The position numbers and the translations under genes are program-made. Positions 1-7,055 of a stretch of DNA of 33,994 nucleotides are shown one piece after another. Position 1 is the first letter of the stretch; the number at the start of each line of letters is the position of its first letter. The notes below the pieces were generated by a model. That model had not been told where the DNA came from. It searched no databases and was given only the letters and a program-made list of their open reading frames with translations. The DNA comes from Terriglobia bacterium (GTDB lineage Bacteria; Acidobacteriota; Terriglobia; Terriglobales; Acidobacteriaceae), in contig JAIQFM010000029.1 in NCBI GenBank assembly GCA_020073285.1, positions 1 through 33,994 of the forward strand, read 5' to 3'.

Positions 1-21
1 CACCGCACCGCCTTCGGCGGA

Positions 22-1569
22 CTAAACAGTGTGCCGTAGAGAGCGCGAAAATTCGAGAGATAAAAAGTCGCTGGCTCGCGAAGGGGAACCGCAAAACCGC
101 AGGGCGGTCGCAGCTAAACTCGCGAGAGGGCAAGCCGAATCCCGAACCCCGAACGTAACCACATAACGAATCCCATCCTGATAAAGGTACTGCGGCGTGT
201 TGGGATCATTCAGACCGGTTACGCCTGGAGTAACCATGTTCATGGGGTTGAAGTCGGTGAACACCAGTGGCTTCAGATCCGCATCACTGGGATCCGTATC
301 CAAGTTCTGGCCGTTGGCATTCCCGGCCACATAAAGATTGGTAAGCAACTCCATGTCAATCGAGTCGGTCTGCGGGTTGTTGTACAGGTCACCCCCCGGA
401 TCAGACTTGTGCAAACCGTTCAGGGTGTTGGGGTGGTTGAAGGTGTGGCCGATCCAGTGGAAGTACTGTTCATATCTGGAGAGGTTCGACACCAGCGTGT
501 CCGTGGCGCCAACTCTCAAGCCGGTCCAGTCTGAGTTGCCCGCCGTGCCGACGCCGTTGAACGCTAGCGTGAGTTTGAAATTACTTAGCAAGGGATCTGT
601 TTGCTTAGTGTTCTGCCAGGTTACCAAGCGCGACATATCGGTATAGGTCACCCGAAACAAGGGCAGAGAGGCGGCATCCGGTGCCGTGCCACACGCCGTC
701 CGAGGCACCCATTCCGAGTCAGCGATAAAGAAGTCGTCTATCTGGGGGGAGGCATACACATGATAATCGCCCAGGAACATGCCCTTGCTGACCCAGTTGA
801 TCAAGCCATAGGCAAGGATTAGATTGTGCATGAGATAGGGGTTGCTGTCGAACATTTGGTTCAAGTATTGGCGGCCGTCTGAAAACTGGGTGATGGCAGA
901 GAGAGCGTGACCCTGGGAATCAGTCAGCAGTGGCGCCACCGAAGTTATCGTGCCATTGGACGACACGGTATTCGGGGCTACCGGAGTTGTCAGGTAGATG
1001 AACGCATTCGCGATGCTGACCGGCGTTTTCGTGTTGGCATAGAAAAAGATCGGCCCAGCGGCAGCGGTAAAGGTACCCGCATCCGTCTGCGTGTCCGTGA
1101 GGTACGTGCTGGTGGCGTTCAATCCAAAGTCGGGCACAGGGTTGAGGTACCAATTCAACCGGCGCACGCCAAAGGTCCTTTCGTAAGCGGTAAGGTTGGC
1201 ATGCAGAACGCCGTTGGTGTAGATATCGTCGCCGAACGCGTAGATGATCCCTTGGTAGAACCCGTGACAAGCTCCGTCAGACAGGGTGGGCGGAGCCCCG
1301 TTAGGCAGACTTCCGTGTAGAACATCCACAACATCGTACGGGACGCCGAGGTAGTTCAGCGCCTGTACGATTGCGGGAAAAGCCGCATAGTTGGCGGCTG
1401 GATAGTTAACCACGAGCAACTTCAAATCCACAGTCTGCGATGGTGATGGTGTGGTAGGAGCAGGAGTCGGGCACGTGGCAGTCTGAGCTTGTGCGATCTG
1501 CAGCGTAGCTGTCAGGAGCACCAACGAAACTACCCATGCAATGCGGTAAACACGAGATGCGCGTTTCAT
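22..1569 (-). CDS. Secreted Agd3-like polysaccharide deacetylase, C-terminus probably truncated
   Basis: Residues 1-28 form a signal peptide ending AQAQ, so the protein is exported. The N-terminal half (about 45-230) resembles the carbohydrate-binding part of the Agd3 exopolysaccharide deacetylases. The second half carries a NodB-like metal site: QIDDFF near residue 277 and HTFNHPNTL near 373, the usual Asp-Asp and H-x3-H metal ligands. The family deacetylates amino-sugar polymers; that activity here is inferred. The protein has 515 residues, while Agd3 is around 800. After RYVVT the sequence stops looking like the family and runs to a stop 22 bases from the window edge. Another frame is open from about position 113 to the edge and reads PATFYLSNFRALYG, so a frameshift is possible. 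A GAGG element precedes the ATG. It lies downstream of the NusG paralogue on the same strand. Family assignment rests on remembered motifs. Confidence 0.55.
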   Translation of the reverse strand: MKRASRVYRIAWVVSLVLLTATLQIAQAQTATCPTPAPTTPSPSQTVDLKLLVVNYPAANYAAFPAIVQALNYLGVPYDVVDVLHGSLPNGAPPTLSDGACHGFYQGIIYAFGDDIYTNGVLHANLTAYERTFGVRRLNWYLNPVPDFGLNATSTYLTDTQTDAGTFTAAAGPIFFYANTKTPVSIANAFIYLTTPVAPNTVSSNGTITSVAPLLTDSQGHALSAITQFSDGRQYLNQMFDSNPYLMHNLILAYGLINWVSKGMFLGDYHVYASPQIDDFFIADSEWVPRTACGTAPDAASLPLFRVTYTDMSRLVTWQNTKQTDPLLSNFKLTLAFNGVGTAGNSDWTGLRVGATDTLVSNLSRYEQYFHWIGHTFNHPNTLNGLHKSDPGGDLYNNPQTDSIDMELLTNLYVAGNANGQNLDTDPSDADLKPLVFTDFNPMNMVTPGVTGLNDPNTPQYLYQDGIRYVVTFGVRDSACPLASLAATALRFCGSPSRASDFLSLEFSRSLRHTV

Positions 1570-1601
1570 AAGAACCTCGCTAAATTATTGGAATTGACTT
1601 G

Positions 1602-1616
1602 TCGCACCGGGTGCGA
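1602..1616 (-). promoter_or_regulatory. Hairpin in the 5' leader of the Agd3-like gene
   Basis: Perfect 7-bp inverted repeat TCGCACC-G-GGTGCGA, 33 bases upstream of the deacetylase ATG and downstream of the NusG-paralogue gene. As RNA it would fold with a small loop. There is no U-run, so it is not a classical terminator. Specialised NusG proteins of the LoaP/UpxY type act on leader elements, which makes this a candidate site, but that link is inference only. Confidence 0.3.
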
Positions 1617-1693
1617 ATGCCGCACGATGGGACCGCGGCAACAACGTGCTTCAGCGACGATGCGGATCGTCAGTGCAACTGCTCTCGTCTTGA

Positions 1694-2326
1694 TCATGAT
1701 CTTGACCCCTCCGGAATCGAACCGAACCAACATGCGGGAGAGATCTCCTGGGCACCCCTACTTCCCGGCGTCGAAACACCTTCCACTCCGTACCCCTCGA
1801 GCCGGACAAGCAGCGAGCGTTCGATGGCATCGACGCACACAACCAGGCTGCGATTGCCATTGCGGCCGAGCAGGATTCCCTCCAGCCCGTCCATGCATCC
1901 TCCGTGAATCCGAACCCGTTGACCGATGCGTAGAAAGGGGTGATTCACAAAGGGGATGTCGTTCGTCAAGATCTTCTGGATACCTTCAATCTGATCGTCC
2001 GGGATCGGAACACCTTCGCCGCGCACGCCGACCAGCCTGACAACCCCGTTCGTGCGCAGGACATCGACTCGTGCTTCCACCGACGCAGCCATGCGCACAA
2101 ACAGGTAGCCGGCAAACAACGGCAGTTCCACCATTTTGTTTCGATCGCTCCAGCGATGCAGTTCGCGGGTCAGCGGCAGGTAGGTCTTAAGGCCTCGACA
2201 TGTGAGCTGGGAAGCGGCAATCCTTTCATGACGGGAACGCGTCTGAATCGCGTACCAGCGCGGCTCAGCCAGCATCGCTGCGGAAAGCGGGGCCGTATCA
2301 TGGCAGGCTTGCTTCCCTGTACTCAT
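1694..2326 (-). CDS. NusG-family specialised antiterminator (RfaH/UpxY/LoaP-like)
   Basis: The protein has 210 residues. An NGN domain runs from PRWYAIQTRSRHE (about residue 22) through LPLFAGYLFVRM, the typical NusG core. A KOW-type domain follows, beginning near IGQRVRIHGG with LEGILLGR. Core NusG is normally encoded beside secE and rplK; here it is not, and the neighbours are a deacetylase and a PilZ protein. That points to a paralogue that keeps RNA polymerase elongating through a long surface-polysaccharide operon. GGCGGAG lies just before the ATG at 2326; a second Met at residue 18 (start 2275), directly before the conserved domain, is also possible. The deacetylase gene follows 125 bases downstream, so it is a plausible target. 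Family is clear; the exact subfamily and target are inferred. Confidence 0.8.
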   Translation of the reverse strand: MSTGKQACHDTAPLSAAMLAEPRWYAIQTRSRHERIAASQLTCRGLKTYLPLTRELHRWSDRNKMVELPLFAGYLFVRMAASVEARVDVLRTNGVVRLVGVRGEGVPIPDDQIEGIQKILTNDIPFVNHPFLRIGQRVRIHGGCMDGLEGILLGRNGNRSLVVCVDAIERSLLVRLEGYGVEGVSTPGSRGAQEISPACWFGSIPEGSRS

Positions 2327-2636
2327 AGCTCCGCCCTCTCAGTCACAGTGGCCAGCGTGCAATTGCTTTCTGCTGCCGCCTGGCCGGGTTGACAAACGTC
2401 CACGCATGAACAAGGGTGGCGTCGCCGTGCGGGGGACGAAGATAATAGTGGCGCGCACCTAAATCCACGTTCGTGGAGCCTGCACTGGAGGGCAGTTCAA
2501 CATGCAAGAAGGGTGAGTACAATTACCGGCGCGACTTACGCTGAAAGCCTTAGGCCAAAATACTTACCCCAATTTAGCTAGCCCATTTTGATTAGTTCAT
2601 GAGCATTAATTCGCTTCAGCGCTCGCAAGCCGGTGT
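2327..2636. other. 310-bp gap between the PilZ and NusG-paralogue genes
   Basis: I see no credible gene here. A short inverted repeat, TCCACG-tt-CGTGGA, lies at 2464-2477 and could be an operator or a weak hairpin. Bases 2520-2600 are clearly more AT-rich than the surroundings, as expected for a promoter region reading toward the NusG paralogue, but I could not fit a good -35/-10 pair. Confidence 0.35.
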
Positions 2637-2945
2637 TCAGACCAGGAATTGCAACCCGACATCGTGCCGGCGGCCCGAGCGGCGCTTCCTGCTCCAGCGC
2701 ACAATCAGAAGCGTGGGGATGGGAACGGGGAGGGAGGGCACGTATAGCCGGCATTCCACAAGCGCGGCAACTGGCAGCTCGGAGTCTGTGACCAGGCATA
2801 CACCACCGTCGCTGATATTTTCAACGCGGGCATGCGCAATCGTGCTCTGTGAGGGTGTAGGAAAATACTGACTAAGAGCCCGGGCAGTCGCTTTCAACGA
2901 AAGCCTCAAGCGTGGATGATGCCGCCGCTCCTGGATGCTCTCCAT
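2637..2945 (-). CDS. PilZ domain protein, putative c-di-GMP receptor
   Basis: A small (102-residue) single-domain protein. It begins MESIQERRHHPRLRL, containing the RRxxR element at the start of PilZ domains, followed by ENISDGGVCLV, the D/N-x-S-x-x-G element. These two motifs form the c-di-GMP binding site. The end HDVGLQFL is typical of the last PilZ strand. The open frame extends upstream to 3059, but the ATG at 2945 fits the domain start and is preceded by GGAGGAAC about 12 bases away. The LuxR-type gene ends 49 bases upstream on the same strand, so they may be co-transcribed. PilZ proteins often control polysaccharide or motility functions, which fits the deacetylase and antiterminator downstream; the target is not visible. 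Confidence 0.8.
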   Translation of the reverse strand: MESIQERRHHPRLRLSLKATARALSQYFPTPSQSTIAHARVENISDGGVCLVTDSELPVAALVECRLYVPSLPVPIPTLLIVRWSRKRRSGRRHDVGLQFLV

Positions 2946-2994
2946 TCTGCTATCGTGTTCCTCCTCCGAGGCGCACGTACAGTACCTTGATGGG

Positions 2995-3636
2995 TTAGTC
3001 CGATACCGATTGGCTGGACGAGAGCACCAGACCGAAAATCTTCGACGTGATCGCGGCACGGCTCGAAACTTCCATCTTGAGCATCACCAAACGCAAGAAT
3101 GCCTTGACCGTGTTAATGCTGATGCCGAGGCGTTCCGCCATTTCCTTATTGCTCAGTCCCTGCAGCAACTGTGAGACGACCTCCCGCTCTCGATGGGTCA
3201 GGCGAAACTGTTCTGAGACTCGGGACAGCGCACAAGCTCCCGAGACGCCCCTCTCCAGCACCACCACCACCACCGCCGCTTCGGGACCGTTGCCATTGCC
3301 GTCCAACATGAACGTACGGCAAGAATAGGTCCGACGGCCTGATTTAAGCTGGATGCTCGAAGGATCAGCGTTCGCGCCGGAATTCCGCGCGCGCAGAAGC
3401 GCCGGCCGCATTCGTCTCTCGAAGCCGTCGGCTAAGTTCTGCGCTATGGGTCGGGTCGGGTAAGTCAGGATGGTTGCCGCACCTTCGTTCGCCGCCAGCA
3501 TCCTCAGGGAAGGGCTTGTTACCAGGAAACCTAATGCGCTCGGCACAGGCAACCTAACGGTGATCTCGCTGCCGTTCACTTCTGAGCGGCGCTGCGGAAG
3601 ATGCCCACCCACTCTCTGCATAGTCTGCTCCCCCAA
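2995..3636 (-). CDS. LuxR-type transcriptional regulator
   Basis: The C-terminal part (about residues 143-200) is a LuxR/GerE helix-turn-helix: LTHREREVVSQLLQGLSNKE, then the recognition helix region GISINTVKAFLR. The position usually occupied by His (VKxHL) is Phe. The N-terminal 130 residues are not a receiver domain: there is no phospho-Asp pattern. They look like a small PAS/GAF-like ligand or protein-binding fold with the hydrophobic strand AAVVVVVLERG. A TTGACG-N17-GATTAT promoter lies upstream. It precedes the PilZ gene, so it may be the local regulator of the polysaccharide-related genes. The DNA-binding family is certain; signal and targets are unknown. Confidence 0.82.
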   Translation of the reverse strand: MGEQTMQRVGGHLPQRRSEVNGSEITVRLPVPSALGFLVTSPSLRMLAANEGAATILTYPTRPIAQNLADGFERRMRPALLRARNSGANADPSSIQLKSGRRTYSCRTFMLDGNGNGPEAAVVVVVLERGVSGACALSRVSEQFRLTHREREVVSQLLQGLSNKEMAERLGISINTVKAFLRLVMLKMEVSSRAAITSKIFGLVLSSSQSVSD

Positions 3637-4267
3637 ATGGACGGTCCACGGATCTGTGTTGCAGTGACCAGTCCTCTAGTGTTGCAGCCTTCGGGGGAGA
3701 AGACTGCGCATCACTGAGAATATCCACGAAATAATCGGCTCGGAAGCACGGTGCGTCAATATGCGCCGCTCGAAAACTCGAGTTTTTTTTGCCACACGTC
3801 CCATTTCGGGAACAAGCTTCCTTACTTTGGTGATCGGGAAAGCAAGCCGTAGCGTCGCGGAAGTGCCCCACCAATGCGCAAGTTCCCCTTACAAGCACCA
3901 GCAGAAGCCGCTTCATGTGGACGCCAATAATCACGATTCGCATACTCACCTCGCCCGAAGGACGCGATGTTCAGCTCATCCGAAGTGGGAGCTAGGATTT
4001 ATGATTTCCTGCCAATTGGGATACTGCCAGGTGGCCCGCCTTTCTTCGTCCCATCGTGGGTGGCCCACCTTTCGCGTACGGTTACGCACGGGATACTACC
4101 GCGAAATGATGCGCGCGAAGTCTCTCTGCCCGCGGGCGACGACTCGGCTCCTCATTGTGGCGATGAAAGGAATATGGTTACCCCTTCCGAAATGAGCTAA
4201 CATCCAAACCGCCGGTCCCCCGGTGTCCGTTCATCTCCGGCGAACTACAGCTTGAGAGGTCGCCCGG
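3637..4267. repeat. Non-coding 630-bp region with a palindrome and a degenerate direct repeat
   Basis: This divergent intergenic stretch has open frames, but none resembles a protein. It holds the LuxR promoter; a perfect palindrome AAAACTCGAGTTTT at 3773-3786 running into an eight-T tract; and two near-identical 15-mers, GGTGGCCCGCCTTTC (4030-4044) and GGTGGCCCACCTTTC (4059-4073), with one mismatch. The paired 15-mers resemble fragments of a dispersed intergenic repeat. I see no clear promoter directly upstream of the cyclase gene. Confidence 0.4.
3731..3759 (-). promoter_or_regulatory. Sigma70-type promoter for the LuxR-PilZ genes
   Basis: Read on the minus strand: TTGACG (3754-3759), a 17-base spacer, then GATTAT (3731-3736), about 95 bases upstream of the LuxR-type start codon. 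Five of six and four of six consensus positions with ideal spacing. Not tested. Confidence 0.42.
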
Positions 4268-6109
4268 ATGCAGGTTCGAGCTGCAAGTGTTGCGGTCTTG
4301 CTGGGACTGCTGGTTTGCCTGGTCGCTCTGGCCCTGGCGCAAACCGCACTTTGGAAGGGCATCGTACTCCAAAGTTACGACTTCCTCATTGCCATGCGGG
4401 GCCCGGCCCCGCCTTCCGCCCGGGTTCTCATCGTCGATTTCGACGAGAATTCCGTACTGGCCCTGAAGGCATTTCCCATTCCACGGCCGTTGTTGGCTGA
4501 AGTGATCGCCAAGGTCAGCGCCGGTAGCCCCGCGGTGATTGGTCTGGATGTCATTCTGGACCGCGCGCGCGATTCCGTTGCCGACCAGCATTTAGCTGAT
4601 GCCATTGCGGCGGCAGGAAACGTCATACTTGTCAGCGAATATGGATTTGGGGGGCTGTCGCGCAATGAGCCCCTGCCTGCGTTTGAGTCGGCCGCCGCCG
4701 GCATTGGCTTCGGTGATCTGCCCCAGGATGACGATGGCATCGTCCGACGGATGTATTTGGTGCTGCGCGAGCCGGGCTACGAGCGGCTCGCCTTTTCCGT
4801 GGCTGTCGCCGCCTATGCCACGGAACAGTCCCTGCGCCCTGGGCGAAGCGGCTTTCTCCACTTCGGCACAGCCGACATTCCGCTCGCCACGAAGCGCCCC
4901 GATTCCGCGCTGATCGATTTTCATGACTCGCTTCCGGCGGCGGTCGTGCCTGTCAACCGTCTGCTTGCACCGGGGTTCGATCCGCACATCTTCCGGGAGA
5001 AAATCGTGGTGGTCGGGCAGAGCAGCGAGATGGGGAAAGACCTGTTCTCCACGCCGGCGTTCCGTATTCGACCTTCGCGCAACGGTCGCAGCCTTCTCTC
5101 CGGCGCGGAAATTCACGCCGCCGGCATAGCCAGCCTGCTCCACGGCCGTTTCCCGCACCGCATAGCGGCCTCGCAGCAATGGACGCTCAACTTCCTGCTC
5201 GCGGTTGCACTAGTTTTCTTGCTCCTTCGTGTGCGATGGTGGCTCGGGGTTGCAGGCTTGCTCGCCGCCATGGGTGGTGTTCTGGCCGCGGTGGAGTGGC
5301 TGGTCTCCCGTCAGGAGCTCTGGGTGTCTTTCGTCACCACCCAGACATGCTTGGTATTGAGTGTACCCGCGGCGTTCTGGTACCGATATCTGGAAGAGCA
5401 GCGACTCAAGGTTCGCAGTGAAGCCGAGCGACGGCAACTGATGGGCTTGTTTGAACGTTACGTTTCCGCCGATGTGGCGGCCGAAATATGGAAGCGCAGA
5501 GGCGAATTCGTACTGGCGGGCGAAGAGCGGGTAGCGACGATTCTGTTCTCGGACATTCGCAACTTCACTGCCCTGACGGCCGGCCGGCCCTCCGCCGAAG
5601 TGCTGGCATGGCTAAATCGCTATCTCAGCGCCATGAGCGACGTAGTCAAGGCGAATGGAGGATTTCTCAATAAGTTCATCGGCGACGGCATCATGGTTGT
5701 CTTTGGCGTTCCGTTGAGCCAGGGTGAGAGAGCGGATGCGTGCCGCGCTGTGCAGTGCGCCTTGCAGATGCTGGAGCAAGTGGACGCGTTGAACTCCACC
5801 ATGGGGACGGAAGAACCCAGGTTGAAGATTGGAATTGGGATTCATACCGGCATGCTTACTGCTGGGAACGTCGGTTCGCCGGAACGTCTGGAGTATTCCG
5901 TAATTGGAGAATCCGTGAACCTCGCTTCCCGCCTGGAGTCACTGACAAAGGAGTTCAAGACGGCTATCGTGATGAGTGTGAGCACATGGGAAAGAATCCG
6001 CGAGGGCTTTCCCGCCGTTCCCCTCGGCGAGGCAGAGGTTCGAGGTTTCAGTGGGAAGATGATGCTTTACGGAGTGAAGATTGGAAGAGCCGTCGGGGCG
6101 CCGTCATGA
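4268..6109 (+). CDS. CHASE2-domain transmembrane adenylate cyclase
   Basis: The protein has 613 residues. One membrane helix (8-26) is followed by a periplasmic CHASE2 sensor domain (about 30-300), a cluster of hydrophobic helices (305-372), then a class III cyclase domain (about 415-600). The two metal-binding aspartates are present (D429 in FSDIRNFT and D473 in GDGIMVVFG), as are K469, expected to read the adenine ring, and N551 and R555 in NLASR. The residue before VIG is Ser, giving a Lys/Ser pair close to the Lys/Thr pair of cyanobacterial-type adenylate cyclases. All catalytic residues are retained, so cAMP synthesis is expected. GAGAGG precedes the ATG. The stop overlaps the next start (ATGA), indicating translational coupling. 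The signal sensed by CHASE2 is unknown. Confidence 0.88.
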   Translation: MQVRAASVAVLLGLLVCLVALALAQTALWKGIVLQSYDFLIAMRGPAPPSARVLIVDFDENSVLALKAFPIPRPLLAEVIAKVSAGSPAVIGLDVILDRARDSVADQHLADAIAAAGNVILVSEYGFGGLSRNEPLPAFESAAAGIGFGDLPQDDDGIVRRMYLVLREPGYERLAFSVAVAAYATEQSLRPGRSGFLHFGTADIPLATKRPDSALIDFHDSLPAAVVPVNRLLAPGFDPHIFREKIVVVGQSSEMGKDLFSTPAFRIRPSRNGRSLLSGAEIHAAGIASLLHGRFPHRIAASQQWTLNFLLAVALVFLLLRVRWWLGVAGLLAAMGGVLAAVEWLVSRQELWVSFVTTQTCLVLSVPAAFWYRYLEEQRLKVRSEAERRQLMGLFERYVSADVAAEIWKRRGEFVLAGEERVATILFSDIRNFTALTAGRPSAEVLAWLNRYLSAMSDVVKANGGFLNKFIGDGIMVVFGVPLSQGERADACRAVQCALQMLEQVDALNSTMGTEEPRLKIGIGIHTGMLTAGNVGSPERLEYSVIGESVNLASRLESLTKEFKTAIVMSVSTWERIREGFPAVPLGEAEVRGFSGKMMLYGVKIGRAVGAPS

Positions 6110-6897
6110 AGCGCGCCGGCCTGCGATTGCTTATCGCTTTGCTGTTGACCGCCGGCCTGGCGACGGGACAAGGGCAGCCGCAGTCCGCACCACCGCCGCA
6201 AAAGCCATCTCAGTCCACCGCAAAGGATGCTCCCAAGGCGCCCCCGCGTAAGCGGCTGGTGGCGGATCTTTCCGGCTTCGAGATGAGCGATCCCAGCCAG
6301 ACCCGCAAGCAACGCGCGCTGTTGGGTGCCACGCGAGGCGGACCATCGCGCCTGCCCATCTTGCTGGCACCTGAGCTGACAAAGTTCTATGGCAGCTCGC
6401 CACTGTTTGCCTGGCGGGCCACTGGCCGCAGACAGGGCTTCGAGATCGTGTTGCGGGACGACGACGACAAGGAGATACTGCGCCAGCAAGTCAACACGGC
6501 GGAGTTCCGCCTGAAGGATGCTTCGCCTCGGTTCCAACCGGGAAAAACTTACTACTGGAGCGTGCGGTCTTTTCCGTCATTGATAGAGTCCAGTTTTTCG
6601 CAAGCAGCCGGTTTCGTGGTTGTGCCCGATCCCGAGCGGCAGCAGATTGAAAAGGAGCTGGCGGCCATCTCGCAAGGGGACACCTACCGGGCAGGAACAG
6701 CACGCGCCCGCGTGTTGGTGAACCACCGTCTCTGGTACGACGCAATTGGCGCGTATAGCGATCTGATCAAGCAGTTCCCTGAGCGAGCCGAACTATACGA
6801 GGAACGGGGAACGGTGTACGCACAGATTGAGGTGACCAAGGCAGAGGCTGACGCCGACTTTACCCGCGCCGATGAACTGCAAGCGAAGAAACCCTGA
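6106..6897 (+). CDS. Secreted DUF928-like protein coupled to the CHASE2 cyclase
   Basis: The open frame begins at 5740, but the ATG at 6106 overlaps the cyclase stop by four bases and starts a good signal peptide (MKRAGLRLLIALLLTAG), giving 263 residues. A Pro/Ala/Lys-rich linker (about 25-50) follows. A beta-rich segment then has SPLFAWRA, GFEIVLRDDDDKEI and PGKTYYWSVRSFPS. A helical C-terminus includes LWYDAIGAYSDLIKQFPE and a TPR-like end. This order (framed strands, a K-x-Y-x-W element, then a WYDA helix pair) resembles DUF928, a family found beside CHASE2 and CHAT genes in cyanobacteria; I infer the relation from layout, not from a search. Location should be periplasm or outside. Function unknown; because it is coupled to the cyclase, it is a natural partner or ligand of the CHASE2 domain. 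Confidence 0.72.
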   Translation: MKRAGLRLLIALLLTAGLATGQGQPQSAPPPQKPSQSTAKDAPKAPPRKRLVADLSGFEMSDPSQTRKQRALLGATRGGPSRLPILLAPELTKFYGSSPLFAWRATGRRQGFEIVLRDDDDKEILRQQVNTAEFRLKDASPRFQPGKTYYWSVRSFPSLIESSFSQAAGFVVVPDPERQQIEKELAAISQGDTYRAGTARARVLVNHRLWYDAIGAYSDLIKQFPERAELYEERGTVYAQIEVTKAEADADFTRADELQAKKP

Positions 6898-6948
6898 ACA
6901 GTGATCTTTGGGCTGGGTAGCTGAGCAGTTCCCACTGAAGGTATGTCT

Positions 6949-6970
6949 CCGCGGGCGAGGGCGCCCGCGG
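6949..6970. terminator. Strong GC hairpin between convergent genes
   Basis: Perfect 9-bp stem CCGCGGGCG / CGCCCGCGG with an AGGG loop, lying between the 3' ends of the DUF928-like and CHAT genes. There is no T-tract, so it could be a transcription barrier or part of a dispersed GC-rich repeat; a related GGCGAGGGCGCC string occurs about 50 bases further on. Confidence 0.4.
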
Positions 6971-7055
6971 CGGCCACGAGTTGGTATGCTGCCAACGACC
7001 GACCCGGCGAGGGCGCCTGGGCCTACAAGTCCAGAGTACAGGTTCTGTGAATTCT

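Noticed and set aside
3554-3949. 131-codon minus-strand frame upstream of the LuxR-type gene
   Set aside because: Overlaps the LuxR-type 5' end and its promoter; composition not protein-like despite a hydrophobic start.
3761-4195. Plus-strand frames between the LuxR and cyclase genes
   Set aside because: They run through the degenerate repeats and have no ribosome-binding site or domain.
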